Shown here one piece after another: positions 21,812 to 35,222 of a stretch of 64,000 nt of DNA. Made by a program: the position numbers and the translations under genes. Location: the NCBI GenBank assembly GCA_037013495.1, contig CM072805.1:27038669-27102668 (forward strand), written 5' to 3'. The notes under the pieces were generated by a model, which made no database searches, was not told the DNA's origin, and saw only the letters and a list, made by a program, of their open reading frames with translations. Each line of letters opens with the position of its first letter. The first letter of the stretch is position 1. The DNA comes from Hippophae tibetana. Taxonomy: Eukaryota > Streptophyta > Magnoliopsida > Rosales > Elaeagnaceae.

Positions 21812-24435
21812 GCAATGAGAAAGAAACGGAAAGAAGAAGGTTTGAATTGAAATGAAAAGCAAAAGCACAGGGATGAAACAACACATGTATTTGTAAACAA
21901 AAGAACTATTATTTTACCTTCACATGTTTGACTTTAAGGGGATTTTCAATTTATACAAAACTTACGTAAAGGTTCTAATAATAATCTACTTGTGATACAA
22001 GGGAAAAGACAAACAAAAGCTACGAACAACAAATGAATAAACCACAGCTAGTCATAATAATATCCCATCGAAATTTAACAAAAGCAACAAAGAAAGGAAA
22101 GACAAAGATTGAAATCTCTTGCCCTTTCAAACTATTTTCTCATAGCTGCTGGTGGTATAATCATAATTATGTCCACACTGGCCAGTGGCCTCTCCTCTTC
22201 TATAAGTGTCACGAACGTTCAGAGACAAGAAATTTCAGATCCAACTTTGTGGGCTAATTTTCTTTTTTACTATGAGCTTAACAAGAACATGGCTAGAACT
22301 ATGATTTAAGTTGAAATTTTATAAAGCATGTACATCTGAAAATTTTATATCATTAATTGCATTATTTGAAATGACACATTGGCTCAATTTAAAGTTTGAT
22401 TAATTCAAAAAAGATAGGTTAAAACCTACCCAAATGATTTCAGTTGAAATTTTGAGTTTTTATTTAATTTGAAAAATGAGTTTCAATTCAACTAAAAATA
22501 ATAATTATTGTTGGGTGATTATTAAATTTTAATTTTTTATGGCTGAAGTAAACTTGAAAAATGTAATGGCTTCAGTTATCCCAGATATATCTTCCATTTC
22601 CATTTTAGAATGATATGTTTTTTCCAAATATAATTTCGTGGAATTGTTTTTAAATTCGCAAAAGGATTGCACTTATGGCTTTTATGATATGCTTTGTCTT
22701 ATAATTAACGTTCTGATTCTTTCCTCGACACTTTACCCATAAAAATATTTTTTACATGAACCAAACGCATATGATGTATTTTGCTCTCTTTTTTTCTTTT
22801 TACATTTTTGAGACATCACAATTTGTATTTCTTTTACAGTGGCTCCTTGCAGAGAATTGTAAGTTCTAATTAAAAGAATTTTCCGTGTCATTCATTCAAT
22901 CACATGTTTTACTTAAAACTCCCTTGGCCATAAACTAAAAGTAAAGCTGTTTAGTTATCAGCTTAATTGCATATCATATTTCATTTTTAATGCCTGTCAT
23001 GTAATACACATATATACAAGCATACATTTAGATAATATACATATATAGAGGTATACAATGAGATAATACACATATATAGAGGTATAAATTGAGATAATAA
23101 GTTAACAAGATTCATGAGACAATTTATTACTTTTTTAAAATTCATCTATCTTGTTTTACTTAATTTTTAAAGAGATCAAATGATAATAAAACGTTACTAA
23201 TAAAAACATCTAATTTGTCACTAATAGATCTAAACGAGACAAATAAAAATACAAAAATAAAAATAAAAAAAATGTGATAAATAATTATTTATAACGTAAA
23301 TTCAATAAGAAAAACGATACAATATATGTTTAAAATTAAGTTTAGTAAAACTACAATGTAAATAAGATAAAATAAAATGAGAGAATCAATTAGAGAAGCT
23401 AAAGTAGATACAAGATAAAACATATATTATTATTTTTATAAAGTAACTTATCTAGAAAAATACTCACATTTTTTTTAAGTACTCAAACAGATAACCTTGG
23501 CCCCTCAATAGAGTTTAACTTTGGTGTCAATGGTTTAAGCAAAAGTATTTCTTAAAAATCACTTTTCACTTTTAAATATGGTCTCCACATTTATAGACAA
23601 ATTTTTTTCCTTTTCTAAATCGACACTTTTTATATGATGATTGAATTACTCCTATTTTTGTTTCATTATCTTTTTTTACCTATCTATTCTCAACTAGATA
23701 CATGAAATATTTTTAATTAGGTTAATAATATACATTTTAGTTAATTTAAACAGTATTAATAACTCTTAATTATCACAACTCATTGACAGTTGAAATTGAC
23801 AAAATATACATCAGTCACTTAAATATGGGTATTTTATGTATCTTAATTGATAATAATAATAAAAAATATACATCAGTCAATTAAATATGAGTATTTCATG
23901 TATCCTAATTGATAATAATAATCAAAAAGTATATCAAAGATATATCCTGTGAATACAATGCATATGAAACCTAAGAGCCACCCTACCTTCATTTCCCCCT
24001 ATGAGTATTGTCTGGTACTAGGCCGTAGGACAAATCAAAACTATAAAAGATGATGCTATTGCCTAGCAACTTCAATAGACATATAAGTTATGATTATTAC
24101 TCCACTGTGTTTGCAGCCATTCAGAATTCGTGAAATCATCAAATAAAATTAAACGTTTTTCAAACATTTGAAAACAACGATTAAGGAATGTAAATTGGGT
24201 TTACATAGTAAGCACTTCCTATCAAGTATGTTACCAGTCAATTATTGCACTGGTGATGTGGCAACTCAACTCGCAAAGTAAACTGAAATTGAGTTTTGAT
24301 AGTACATTCAAGACATTCATCAAACACCTTGCGTGCGCTTCTCCAAACACCATAATAGTAACATCCATCTTACAGAGCAGCAAAAACAAATCAAACAACC
24401 GAAACCCAGATAGCAAAATCTCGTTAATTTCAAAC
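21812..24435. other. AT-rich intergenic DNA with small tandem repeats
   Basis: About 2.6 kb with no supportable gene. Local repeats: about 23030-23100, a two-copy unit of about 31 bp based on GATAATAYACATATATAGAGG; and 23801-23923, a two-copy unit with a 62-bp period. Confidence 0.5.
23801..23923. repeat. Two-copy tandem repeat, period 62 bp
   Basis: AAAATATACATCAGTCA... at 23801 recurs at 23863, each unit ending in a (TAA)n tract. The two differ at only a few positions. Confidence 0.65.
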
Positions 24436-24784
24436 CTATGATTTATCTTCAGTTATCAATTCAGTGTCGGCAACAAGCGAGTCAGTGGGTGTAGTTTGTT
24501 GTTGCTGCTCAGATTTCATAAGTTGCTCCATGTCTCTAATCCTCGTTCTGACAACAGTTGTGACCAGAACTGCAAGAGAAACACTTGTTTAAGGATGAAC
24601 ATCACAATATGCTTTGAGAAAAGATGGAGTGAGAAATAGGAAGAATACCAGCGGCAGTTCCAAGGGTCCATATCCAGAGGATCTTCAAACCGGGGCTCTT
24701 TTCTCTCCGCATATTTTCAAATCCTTTGCTGTTCGCTTGAAAAATTGGGTCACCTATATATGAAATAGCTCTTTGTAAGCCCAT
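24436..24784 (-). CDS. Small single-pass membrane protein, two exons, unknown function
   Basis: Exon 1 is 24784-24649 and exon 2 is 24569-24436, joined across a 79-base GT-AG intron in matching phase (codon split G|TT). The product is 89 aa, starts MGLQRAISYIGDPIFQANSK, has a basic stretch (MRREK), then one hydrophobic segment at about residues 35-53 (ILWIWTLGTAAVLVTTVV). The tail is charged, RTRIRDMEQLMKSEQQQQ, with a likely short coiled-coil, and ends acidic before TAG. Positive charges lie on both sides of the membrane segment. I do not recognise the family. The support is the clean splice sites, the membrane segment reading through the junction, and codon use unlike the AT-rich surroundings. 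It could be a mitochondrial or ER membrane subunit, but nothing here proves that. Confidence 0.6.
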
Positions 24785-27700
24785 TATGATTGCTCACTTC
24801 ATTTTTTTTTCTTTTTAATCGGTCACTCATTTATGTTTAAAAAACATAAAAAAAGTGTACTTAAATTACAAAAATAACATTTTAAAATTTATAACAAAAA
24901 TAATATTATAATAAAATTAATTGAGATCTAATTAGATAATATTTTATATTAAATAAATTAAAATAATAATATTTCAATTTAAATGACATTAAATGATTAT
25001 GTTATATAATTTTTTTAATAATAAAAATATATAAATTATACTATCAAATTTTAAATGTATTTTTTTTTTCAAAAATTTAAGTTGAATTAGTTTGTTAATT
25101 TTCTTACTTTTAAGTTTCTTCATGCATGGTTTTAATAGAGGGATGTGAAATTATGTAAATCATATAAATTCATTTGATAAATGAATCATGTTGAAATATT
25201 TTTATCATGTAAAAACATATTAAATTCATTCGAGTTCATATATGGTTCAATAGATAAAATAATATTAAAATACTTATTTAATTAGTTAAGTTTAGATTAT
25301 TATGTTATGTAGTGTTTGATCCAAAAACAAACATATTAAAAAAATCTTCATATTTGATCATATTATTTCAAATTTAAGTCAACTTAATATTGTGTTATAA
25401 TTTTGTGTTAACGTTCTAAAATAACAAACTCTTAATTTACATATATAGTTTACATTTAGATATGAGAATATTTTTGAAATTCACTTATAAATTATATTTT
25501 AATAACTAAAATATATATAGGTGACGTAAAAACTTTCTATAATATTTTTAGAATTTGAGAAATAAATTAAATGATTTAAAATTTTATTTATAAAAATTTA
25601 ATAATAAAATCCCACAAGTAGAAAGTTCAAAGATCTTTAAATAAAATTCATTAAAATTTCATAACTAATAAAATAGTTTATTCAAAAGCTTATGCAACTA
25701 CTTTTTAGCAAATATTTATTTGTTTGTTTGTTTTTTGTCTTCTTTTTTTGTTTGTTGTCTGTTTTTAATAATGTGAAATCCATATCCAATTGCATGGATA
25801 GTTGTACAGTAATTAGGTAATTAGGGGTGTTAAAAAACATATCAATTCTATCCAAAGCAAATAACCCCATCTAATTCAATTTAAGTTATACAGTTTTATT
25901 AGTATGATTAGGTTGTATTTGATTTATAAAGTATGGGATAAAATTTTCACAAAAATCGATAAAGTTCATTTTTATATTATATTATATATTTTTTATTTTA
26001 ATATAATAATAATTTAATAAAAAGTTAAAAAATCTAACAAACCTAATAGTTTTTTATGTATCTACTTCATACTAACGTACTCCATCTTTTCAAATTTTAA
26101 TTTATTATTTATTACTTCCTTATCTTAACCTTGTAATACTATTTAATTTCTAAGCCCTCAAGTCCCTGAAGCAGAAGAAGTAGTAGGAAACCTCGAACCT
26201 AACATCAAGTTGATATTTAGGCTTTATAATTTTGTAATTTGGTTTTAGTTTTTAGCATTATATTTGTGAGTTAAGATTTATAATTAAAATTATTGTTTTT
26301 TTAAATATAGTTTAAAATTTTGATATTTAGAATTTTAAGTTATATTCGTACGTTAAATTTTAGTGTTAAAATTATTATTTTTTTAAATTTGTTTTTGTGT
26401 TTTAGGATTTAGTATTTAACGTTTAAAGTTTTAAGATTTAGAATTTAAAGTTTTAAGTTTTGTGATTTAGTGTTTTAAATTTTAAGTTATATTTAAGATT
26501 GAGATAAAATTGGAAAAAATAAATTTAATGAGAATGAAATTTTGATGGCTTAAAGAGGATCCAATTATTTCTCCTTTAAGAATCGATTTGATTCAATTTT
26601 ATTTTCATTTTTTAGTCCAACCAAACGTAAAAATAAAATGAATCAATTTTGATTTTATTTTGTTACGTCCTACCAAACATAATATAAAAGACTAACATTT
26701 TCTTTTCAAAAAATTACAATATCAATCTAATTATTAATTCAAAATTTATATAAATGCTTAAAATCTAAAAATCAATCACTATAAATAATAAGTCTAAGTA
26801 ATTATATATAACAATTAAATTATTCTTATATGAGTGTGAATGCGTGTAATTTAAAAGAATTAATTAATATATTAATCTCTGATACGTATCCTATAAATAT
26901 AAAAATTTGTGTTAATTTATTCATTATGTGTTAAGTAAAAGTTACTATATATTCTTATTTGATCAGCAAATTATTTATTCTTATAGTTATATTGTGTACA
27001 GTATTCTGATTGAGAAAGTGAGCTTGGTGGCATATCATAACAATTCCAGCAATGCGGCAATAGTCAAAACTTGGAAAGTCAAATTGCACCATTTACGACT
27101 CTGCCTTTTTCTATATTGTATACTATTTTTTTAACATTACGTGTGATATTATTCCATATAAATACTTATATCATTAAAATATTTAACATGTTAATATTAT
27201 TTTTTATTTTTAATTATTTATCATATATTTTAAAATAAATAAAAAATTAAAGTAAAAATAAATAAAATATAATCTAATTATTTAAAGTGTTATATATTTT
27301 ATGTTAAAAATATTTTTATTATATAATTATATATGTATAAAAATATAATATTAATATATATATATAATTTTAATTAATTATAATAACTATCATTACTCTA
27401 TACCTAATTAATTATAAATATTTTGAAAAAACAAAAAAAAAGTTAATTTTTTGCTTATAAATTGATTGTATATGTCATATATTTAGTCTAAAATAACAAT
27501 TAAATTATATATTTATTTTTGAGATAATTTAGTCTTATTGTTATAAAAAAGTGACCATAAAAAAATAAATAATTATTTTTTATGTTTTTTTATTTCTTAT
27601 TTTTATTTAATTTTTTATTTAGTTCTTTCAACCGCAGTTTATTCAAATCTATTTAATACATTTAAAAAAATAAAAAAAAATTACTTTATTTTTATACGAT

Positions 27701-27880
27701 CACTTTTTAAAAATAATATGGCTAAATTGTTATAAAAAATAATTATATAACCTAAATTTCATTTTTGTAATAAATAAAGATCTTGGTAACATTTGTACTT
27801 ATAGTTTTTTTTTTGGCAAAAACATACCTCAATAGAAGGGAGGGTCACTGTGACATTGGGTATCGATAAGAGATACCAAT
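24785..27880. other. Very AT-rich intergenic DNA
   Basis: About 3.1 kb with no supportable gene. One end-like motif of the hAT-like MITE family (TAGGGGTGTTAAAAAAC at 25822) has no partner end that I can find. At about 26200-26500 there are many degenerate TTTAG/TTTAA-type words, loosely like a decayed telomere-type repeat but without intact units. Confidence 0.45.
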
Positions 27881-28252
27881 TGTTGCGATTGGTTCGATTT
27901 AAAGAAAGAGAAATTAAAGAGAAGTTAGATAAATTTGTAAAATGTATGGATCTCTTATGAAATCTATGTATATATAAAATATTATGTACACATGTTGATT
28001 ATACAATGGTACATATCACAACGTGTCATATGAGTACAAGAGTAAAAGAGAATACATTTAAAGCTTAAGGTTATCCACCCTATGGTTTGGGTTGATGGTC
28101 AACCTTCCAACATCGAAACTTCTATACGTAGGAAAATCCATACTTCTAGTGTCATTGTGGTGTAGGGAAAGGCATGTCCTCCAAGGTTGACTCGTCTAAT
28201 GATTGAGGATGTTAGTTGGATCGGGCTCCGGGTCGATCTATATGTTCAAACA
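27881..28252 (-). repeat. 3' LTR of the Tat-like Gypsy element
   Basis: Plus strand begins TGTTGCGATTGGTTCGATTT and ends TATGTTCAAACA. It aligns along its length with 33985-34379, for example the shared GGTTGATGGTCAACCTTCCAAC region. Confidence 0.75.
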
Positions 28253-28659
28253 TCTAGTTTCCCTACTCTTTTCCTTAAAAGGGGTGGAAGAGTAGCAACC
28301 AACCAGTGAATCTGAAACATTCGGCTCACCATAATAAATACTTGTCAATTAATTGGAGAAAAAATATGCATCTTTATATAAGAAAGAGCCTAGACTTCTC
28401 TTCATTTCATCGTTTCCTACTTACCATACAAAAAATGGAACAAAAAACACCCTATTGTCTCAGCTCAAGCCATACAAGTTCTTAGCACGATTGTAAGAAA
28501 ATCAATATGGTATATAACTTATTTGATCATATTTTAAAGGGAAAACTTCCTCGAGTCTAACAATTTTCTACTTTCTTTTTAGGTTGATTTAAAGAATCAA
28601 TCTCCTTTTTTACTTTCAAACTTGTACCTTATCATTTTTATGCTTCGTGATATTTTGTA

Positions 28660-30800
28660 GAGATCATGCATAAAGATTGGACTTCAGACTCGTCCTCTTG
28701 GGAGAGCCCACAGTATCCCACTTTCTCGGTCCAGGCAGAAAGTGACGTCTCAGGGTCTACCAATGAGATAAGTAACTCGAATGAAGGGGAGCTATTTGAG
28801 TATCGTCCCTACACCTCCACGTCTTGTCCATAAGGTGTACCTATAATTAGGTTGAACATGCCCTTTACCCCAATTTTTTGTCCCGAGGTCATAGAGGAAG
28901 AAGACGAGGAAAAAAAGAACCGGTAAGCCCACAGGCCATACCAAAGGTTAGGTGGCCAAGGTCAAGACCAGTGAGTTATCTTCTAGGGATGAGAGAGGAT
29001 AAGTAGAACATATGAAATTCCTTCCTAGATTCAGATAATGATCCCTAAGCTGGGTGTTCTTGACAACAATCTACCTCCAATTTTTGGTAAGAACTCAGCT
29101 CGCGCCATGCTAATTGATGTCGAATGGGTGGATGTACCTGCTCTATTTCACACAAATATGAAGAGAGCTTATGATCAAATTGAAGGTGCCTCAGTTTAAT
29201 GAGGTATGTGTACTGAAGCAGAATCCTATAGACACAACGAAGGTCTACATGTTTGTGAAACAAGATCGAGGCATAAATGTGATCCTTCTTGAGAATGAGA
29301 AGAACTGAAAAGAGTATTTCTTCTATTTATTTGGTCGATGGGAGACCCTAGATAGCAATGCTAGGTAGATAAAGAACACTTAGGTTAAACACCAAGGTTG
29401 TTATAAGGAATATAGGCTCCTTTATCACGACCTTGAGCCACATGGCCAAGCAAAGATAGACTGATGTACAGAACTATCTACTCGAGAAGACTTAATAAAG
29501 GAAACTACTAAACACCTCATGCTTTATTGTGTGTGGGTTGATGAGACGAGGCTTAGTAGAGCCCTCTCACAAGATTATTCGTAAACTCCAGACACTCTCA
29601 AAGTATCAAACCCCTCCCACAAACTATAGGGAAAGGTTCGAGGTACTCCCTGATGATGGTGAACTAGCCATGAGACCATAAATATTTTGCTTTTTATTTA
29701 GCCCTTACCTGTAAAACTAACACCTTTTTTTCTTTGTCTTTACAGATAGCATGGGGTTGGATGCTTTTGAGTTATTAATGAAACTTTAGAGTAGGGTCGC
29801 TAAATAAATGGTGAGCTTTCAAAAAGCTACACCTCCCTTCCAAGGGATGATCTCTTCCAAAAGGAAGAAGAAGGTGACCATTGATGAGATCGTGCTCAGG
29901 CCTACGCCTTTGAATATCATCGAGTTCTCACCAGTACCTCCATGTTAACACACTTTCATACTCATCTACTTAGGTCAAGAAGCACATACCCTCACTATGA
30001 AGGACTCAAGGAGGGGTAGAGGTGTTATCGATTACCTCACTATAAACATTGAGAGTGTGGCTTTGTATATGGGTGTTTGACTAGAGAGGTTGGACCACTA
30101 TGTGGATGTGGACTCTATGGTCGTGCTCAGCTGCTTTCTATACCAGGTAAGTGTTAGTTTGACCTTATTTCTAATTAAGCCTTAGGCTCTCTTCTTTTTT
30201 TGAATGACCTCATGTTATTTTTCTTGTTTTCAAGCCCAAATCCTTTATGGACTAAGTAGGATTGGAGGTGTTGAGAGTTTGAAGCATGACCTACCAATGG
30301 AAAAATAGAGTCATGCTTTAACTCGGGCTAAAAACGTTGTCCTATTGGCCAAGGCCAAAAAGTGGAAGGATGGGCCTGTCAACAAGGAGGAGAATTTGTC
30401 AAATTCCATACATGAATTGAATGATGATTTGAGGCATTTTGAAGAGCTTAGGGAACCTTAGAGGAAGGCTGAGGCTGAATTAGAAGACTATAGGCATGAG
30501 TTGGCTAATGCCAAAGAGAAAAATTCCTGAGATCAAGAAAAGGTGAACACACGAGCTTGACATGATGATCTAACAACTCGTCTCAAGCGTCAAGATAAGG
30601 TATAACCTAGCCATGGACTTCTTCAAGTACAACGCTAAGAAATAGGACCTTGAGGAATACTACTATCTGATCCTAAATATCTTATTACTCATTCACTCAA
30701 ACCCAAAACGAGGGTGAGGAACAGGTTCAAACTCTAGCGCGAATGATGATGGGCCTAAAGTGGGAGATGAAGAATGTGGAACTAGGGACTTATGATATTA
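28660..30800 (+). pseudogene. Remnant of an antisense ORF (transposase_28 / 'putative gypsy type transposon' type)
   Basis: Coding-like sequence runs on the plus strand, opposite to gag-pol, between the RT remnant and the 3' LTR. It starts near 28669 with MHKDWTSDSSSWESPQYP. At about 29245-29360 it reads VYMFVKQDRGINVILLENEK, then a stop that looks like a TGG to TGA change, then KEYFFYLFGRWETL. This resembles the F-K-x-G-I...LL...WKxxFFxVxGxWE pattern of the domain found in antisense ORFs of Tat-lineage elements. Nearer 30400-30540 there is a charged helical stretch (NSIHELNDDLRHFEEL, KAEAELEDYRHELANAKEK) like that family's coiled-coil tail. The family match is from memory of the pattern; many stops make it non-functional. 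Confidence 0.5.
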
Positions 30801-31229
30801 GCATTAGCCTGAGCCTGAGCCTCCTAATTAAGTAGCCTTGTGGTCTTATATTCCAAACCCATCTTCTCTACCTCTTCAACATACTAAGCGTTACCAAGCA
30901 TGAAAATTTTCATTCTTGTGTGAGGAATGTGTGGCAACGTAATAGAAACACTGAAGCTTTTGTCTTTCTGAGGATCATAGTTTTTTTTAAGTTTGACGTC
31001 ACTTCTAATTGTGTGGTCACGAACTAGCACTTATAACCTATTAATGAGAAATAATTGATTTTGAGAACAACTTGTATTGTGTGTATAGCATTTATAGTAT
31101 TTATTTATGATATTCACCCACCTTCTTACTTTTAAGGACATATGTCATTAAATTTGTGCCAATATCATTCCCTATAAAAGTGGGTTAGGGATATTGTAAA
31201 ATTTAGACATCATATTTTGTTTGAAGCAT

Positions 31230-31920
31230 CTAACTATTTTCCTCAGACATATATAAGGTACCCTAAGAATTTTCCTAACTTTACCACCATGTCGTCTACA
31301 TATGTCTCTAGATTTCTTCCTAGTTGGTCTGTAAACATCTTATTGAAAAGGAGTTGATACGTGGCCCCTGTATTCTTCAACCTAAATGTCATTCTAGAAT
31401 AACAGAAGGTCTCTTTCTCAATGATGAAAGATGTTTTCTCCTATTCTACTAGGTGCATTCTGATTTGATGGTAACTATAATATGCATATAGGAAACTCAT
31501 CAAGCCAAAACTGGTTGTGGCATCAACCAGTTGATCAATACTTGGGAGGGAAAACAATCTTTAGGACATGCATCATTTAAGTCTATTAAGGCCACATACA
31601 TACGGGGTGATCCACAAGCCTTTTTCACTAGCAACACATTTGACAACCAATTGGGGTAACTCACCTATCTAATAATCTGTCTCTTTAAAGGTGGTGACCT
31701 TACTTTTAATTACCTTGTTCTTTTCTCTAGGGAATTTCCTCTTTCTTTGTTTTACAATCCTAGCTTTTAGAACGACATTTAACCTATAGGTTATAATTTC
31801 TACATAAATCTTGGGCATGTCTACAGGATTTCATGCAAAAACATCAAAAATTGCTTTTAAGAATTGAGATAGTTGCTTCTAAACCTCTATTGTCAAATCT
31901 GTGCTTAGCTTTAGGGAGTG
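31230..31920 (-). pseudogene. Gypsy reverse transcriptase remnant
   Basis: The minus strand reads SFLYAYYSYHQIRMHLVE, a stop, KTSFIIEKETFCYSRMTF, LKNTGATYQLLFNKMF and LETYVDDMVVKLGKFLGY. These are the palm and catalytic (YVDD) motifs of Tat/Athila-type Gypsy RT. Stops interrupt the frame. Confidence 0.75.
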
Positions 31921-32439
31921 GTTCTCCTTCTTGTCTCCAATTGGTATATCTCGCACCTTATTTGAGTTGATATACTTTGCTAGACATCCACCTTCTATCC
32001 TTTTTTGAAAAAGGCCTATATTGTGGTTGCTACTTAGGAGTACCCTATTTTATAATGGCATTATAACAACCTCTGGCCTTTTCATGGTCTCTCAATGTCA
32101 ATCATGATTCGACAAACATCATAGGATCCTATTCTTATAATGATTACCAAAGGTTTTCTTAGGGTGACGAGGCATTGTCCTTCCCGATGAAGGTGATTTC
32201 AATAAAGAACATCACTTTTTCCAGATTGTAAACATGTAGTCAATCGTGCAAGTCTTTAGCGTATCTTTTATGTGAGTTACTAAAGGTCCTATTGAGCTCG
32301 AGCCTTCCATGTATGGTATGGATAATCCTTACATTTGCCTCATTGTATGGGTCTATCCTGCAACTTGATAGAGTAGATAGCCTCAATGTTTCACGTTTGG
32401 GTTATCACTCTCCTTCTTTACTATTGCTTCCCACGAGGT

Positions 32440-33700
32440 CCCCTAAATATCCTCTGGATAACAAATCTTCTATTTCTTTCTTCATATGCCTACAGTCTCA
32501 CATCACGTGGCCTATATCCTTGTGAAAGGCACAACACTTAGATGTGTCCCTAAGGGGAGCCCACATTTTTAGTGGTAATTTGACATTATGCTCCTCTTCC
32601 GCTCTTAACACTACTTGAGTTAGACTCACTTTCAAGGGTGGACCCTTTAAGGGAGATAGTGACCTCCCCCAAGGCCCTTGGTTCCCAAACCATTGGCCAT
32701 TTTCCTTGTGATTTGGCATGAAATGTTTGTTTTTGTTAATTCTTTTGTCTTGGTTTTCCCTATTTGAGCTTATTCTTTTTCTCTTTTTCTGGCATAGCTT
32801 CCACAGCTAACTTGCTGCTTTCATCCAAAGTTACTCTCTTTTTAGATTGACGAATTTTCTCACCTTTTCATAGCTTCTTCCAAATTTATGGGACCGTCTT
32901 GGTTAGCTCTATAAACAACTCATATTTCCTTAGTAGACCCCACATTAAGGCCTTTATTGCAATAGAGTTGGGGCAATATGATATCTCTGATTTTTCCTCT
33001 TTGAACCTTTTCATATGCTCTTTAGTGGCCTCATCCTTTCCCTAGGTGAGATGATGAGACTCTTTTCTGAAGGGCTTGTTACACGCATAATTAGTGATGA
33101 ACAACCCAACAAATTGTAAGAATGAGGTTATGATATGAGGTGTCATGTTATTGAACCGTACTATTTATGTGTACCATCATATATGGTGGTAGCAAACAAC
33201 TTACACATCATGGTGTTTCTCTTGCCCTGAGTGAGGCTCATAGGGACCATATCATCTTAAAGTGTTGCATGTGAGTTATCAGATCTTTGGTCCCTTAGTA
33301 GTCTAGGCACTTGGGAGCACTAAACTTGGTTAGGGGCTCGTCGTGCTCTATTTCATTAGAAAATGAGGAGACATGCAGTTGCTTGCAATCTCTATCCACG
33401 TCACAGTGTGCCTTACCCTTGTCTTGTCTTTCATTGGCCTTTTTTATGGTTTAGTGTTGCTTTCTATTAGCTTTCTCTAATGCCCAAAATCGTGCCTTTA
33501 AGATATTTTGCTCTTGTAGTAACTTCTCATTATTGGGCCTTATCGAGCTAGGAGGGGGCGGCCTTCAATTATGTTCTCACCCTAGGTAGGCTCGAGCACA
33601 ACATGATTTAGCCCGATTCCACCAACCAGGTTAGTGGATCGACCTATAGCACCTAGACTTGACTACAAACGTGATGTCTTGTTTTCTCGCATGGTCTCCT
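32440..33700 (-). pseudogene. Gypsy Gag remnant
   Basis: The clearest part is 32719-32498 on the minus strand, with MPNHKENGQWFGNQG and KCCAFHKDIGHVM. The latter matches the C-x-FHxDxGH nucleocapsid pattern of Tat/Athila-type Gag. Further Gag-like sequence toward 33700 is broken by stops and frame changes, so the boundaries are approximate. Confidence 0.5.
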
Positions 33701-33984
33701 CGAGCTATCTTCTTAGCTTAAGAAGTTGACGTGCTAGCTCTTGATGGGGATCAGTCTCTACTTTGGCCTCATTATGGGCTGGCAAGATGTGGTGTTGTAC
33801 CGATAATGCCTCATTGTTCTCTAGTCTCAATTGTTCCTCAACTCTTATTCCTACCATAATGGTTATAATTCTAGGGAACTATGTTCATTTATTAAGTCTC
33901 AGAATTCGAGGTGAATCCTTGAAAATATGGGATGAGAAGCCAAAGCTTGACCTTCGAATTTGAGCCTCATGATGGGCACCAAAA

Positions 33985-34063
33985 TATTGAAATTGGTCTG
34001 ATTTGCAAAGAGAAATTAGAGATAAGTTATAGAATTTTGTAGAATGTGTGAATCTGTTTTGAG

Positions 34064-34100
<37 letters not shown>

Positions 34101-34379
34101 ATATTATATGTACATGTGTCGATTATAAATGAGATACAAATAACAATATATCAAAGAGATACAAGAGTTAAATATAATACATTTAAAGCTTTAGATCGTC
34201 CACCCTCATGGTTTGGAGTGATGGTTGACCTTCCAACACCAAAACTCTTATGCGTAAGTAGACTCATATTACTGGTGTTATTGTGGGCACGTGCATAGAC
34301 ACATTCTTTAAAGTTAACTCCTCGAATGACTCGAACTATTAGTTGGATTAAACTTTTGATTGATAAATATATTCAAACA
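33985..34379 (-). repeat. 5' LTR of the Tat-like Gypsy element
   Basis: Plus strand begins TATTGAAATTGGTCTGATTT and ends ATATTCAAACA. A CA microsatellite with a TA tail (34064-34100) has grown inside it and makes it longer than its partner. Confidence 0.75.
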
Positions 34380-35214
34380 TAAAAAATGAGTTAACAAAGA
34401 AATTATCTTTATAATCTTAAATTAAGTATCTAATTATCTAGTAAGATATCAATATTCCTTACATAGAGTTAGATTTTAACTCATATTATCGCAGAATCGA
34501 TATTTATACTTATAATTACGATTCAATTGTTTCGTCCTCACATTATAACCAACATGGTCTTGTACTCTTGTTAAAAAAAACATTTGAGTTTAGACTCGTC
34601 ATTCAACTTTGTCATCCTTGTACCCTTTTTTTTTTCTCCCATTCAATTTAATAGATATAAATTGAGATAAAGATTGTAAAGGCTTTTTTTATTACTTAAA
34701 ATAACCAATTTAATTATTTTATTTATAAATTGATTAATTTAGTTTGATAATTTATATAAATATAAAAAATATATATTTTAATTATAGGATTAAAGGTATG
34801 GTTTTAAATAATTATAGGATTAAAATATTTATTTTTAATAATTATGAGATTAACTATATATATTTTTAATAATAATAATAAAATTTATAATATCTCATTT
34901 AAAAAACGAAAATAAATTAATATATATGATAAATTTATCTAGTTTGAGATCACGGTACTTTCCTAATTTCAAAATTAATAAAATTATGTTATTTATTTTT
35001 TGTATTTAAAAATTAACACTTACTATCCACATAAGTTATTTATAAATATAGAATTAAAATTATTATTTTTATAATTATTATATTAAAATTAAATATATAT
35101 TACTATTTATATATATATAATTGTATAATAAAATATATAATATTTTAGTAATTAATTTGAATTTTATTTACTTTTATTAATATTTTTTAATTTTATTTAA
35201 AATGTAGATATTAT
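34380..35214. other. AT-rich intergenic DNA
   Basis: Low-complexity A/T-rich sequence with short TTAATAATTATAGGATTAAA-type repeats near 34780-34880. No gene seen. Confidence 0.5.
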
Positions 35215-35222
35215 GTTATTGC

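Larger units (their letters stand above)
27881..34379 (-). mobile_element. Decayed Ty3/Gypsy retrotransposon, Tat-like, with antisense ORF remnant
   Basis: Two related LTRs (27881-28252 and 33985-34379) enclose Gag and RT remnants on the minus strand and an ORF remnant on the plus strand. Next to the 5' (right) LTR the minus strand reads TTGGTGCCCATCATGAGG, which resembles the TTGGCGCCCACCGTGGGG primer-binding site common in Tat-type plant Gypsy elements. A purine tract lies beside the 3' (left) LTR. I could not find RNase H or integrase, which points to an internal deletion or heavy decay. No target duplication is left. Confidence 0.75.

Noticed and set aside
26200-26500. Possible interstitial telomere repeat (TTTAGGG-like)
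   Set aside because: Only loose TTTAG/TTTAA words are present, with no run of intact TTTAGGG units.
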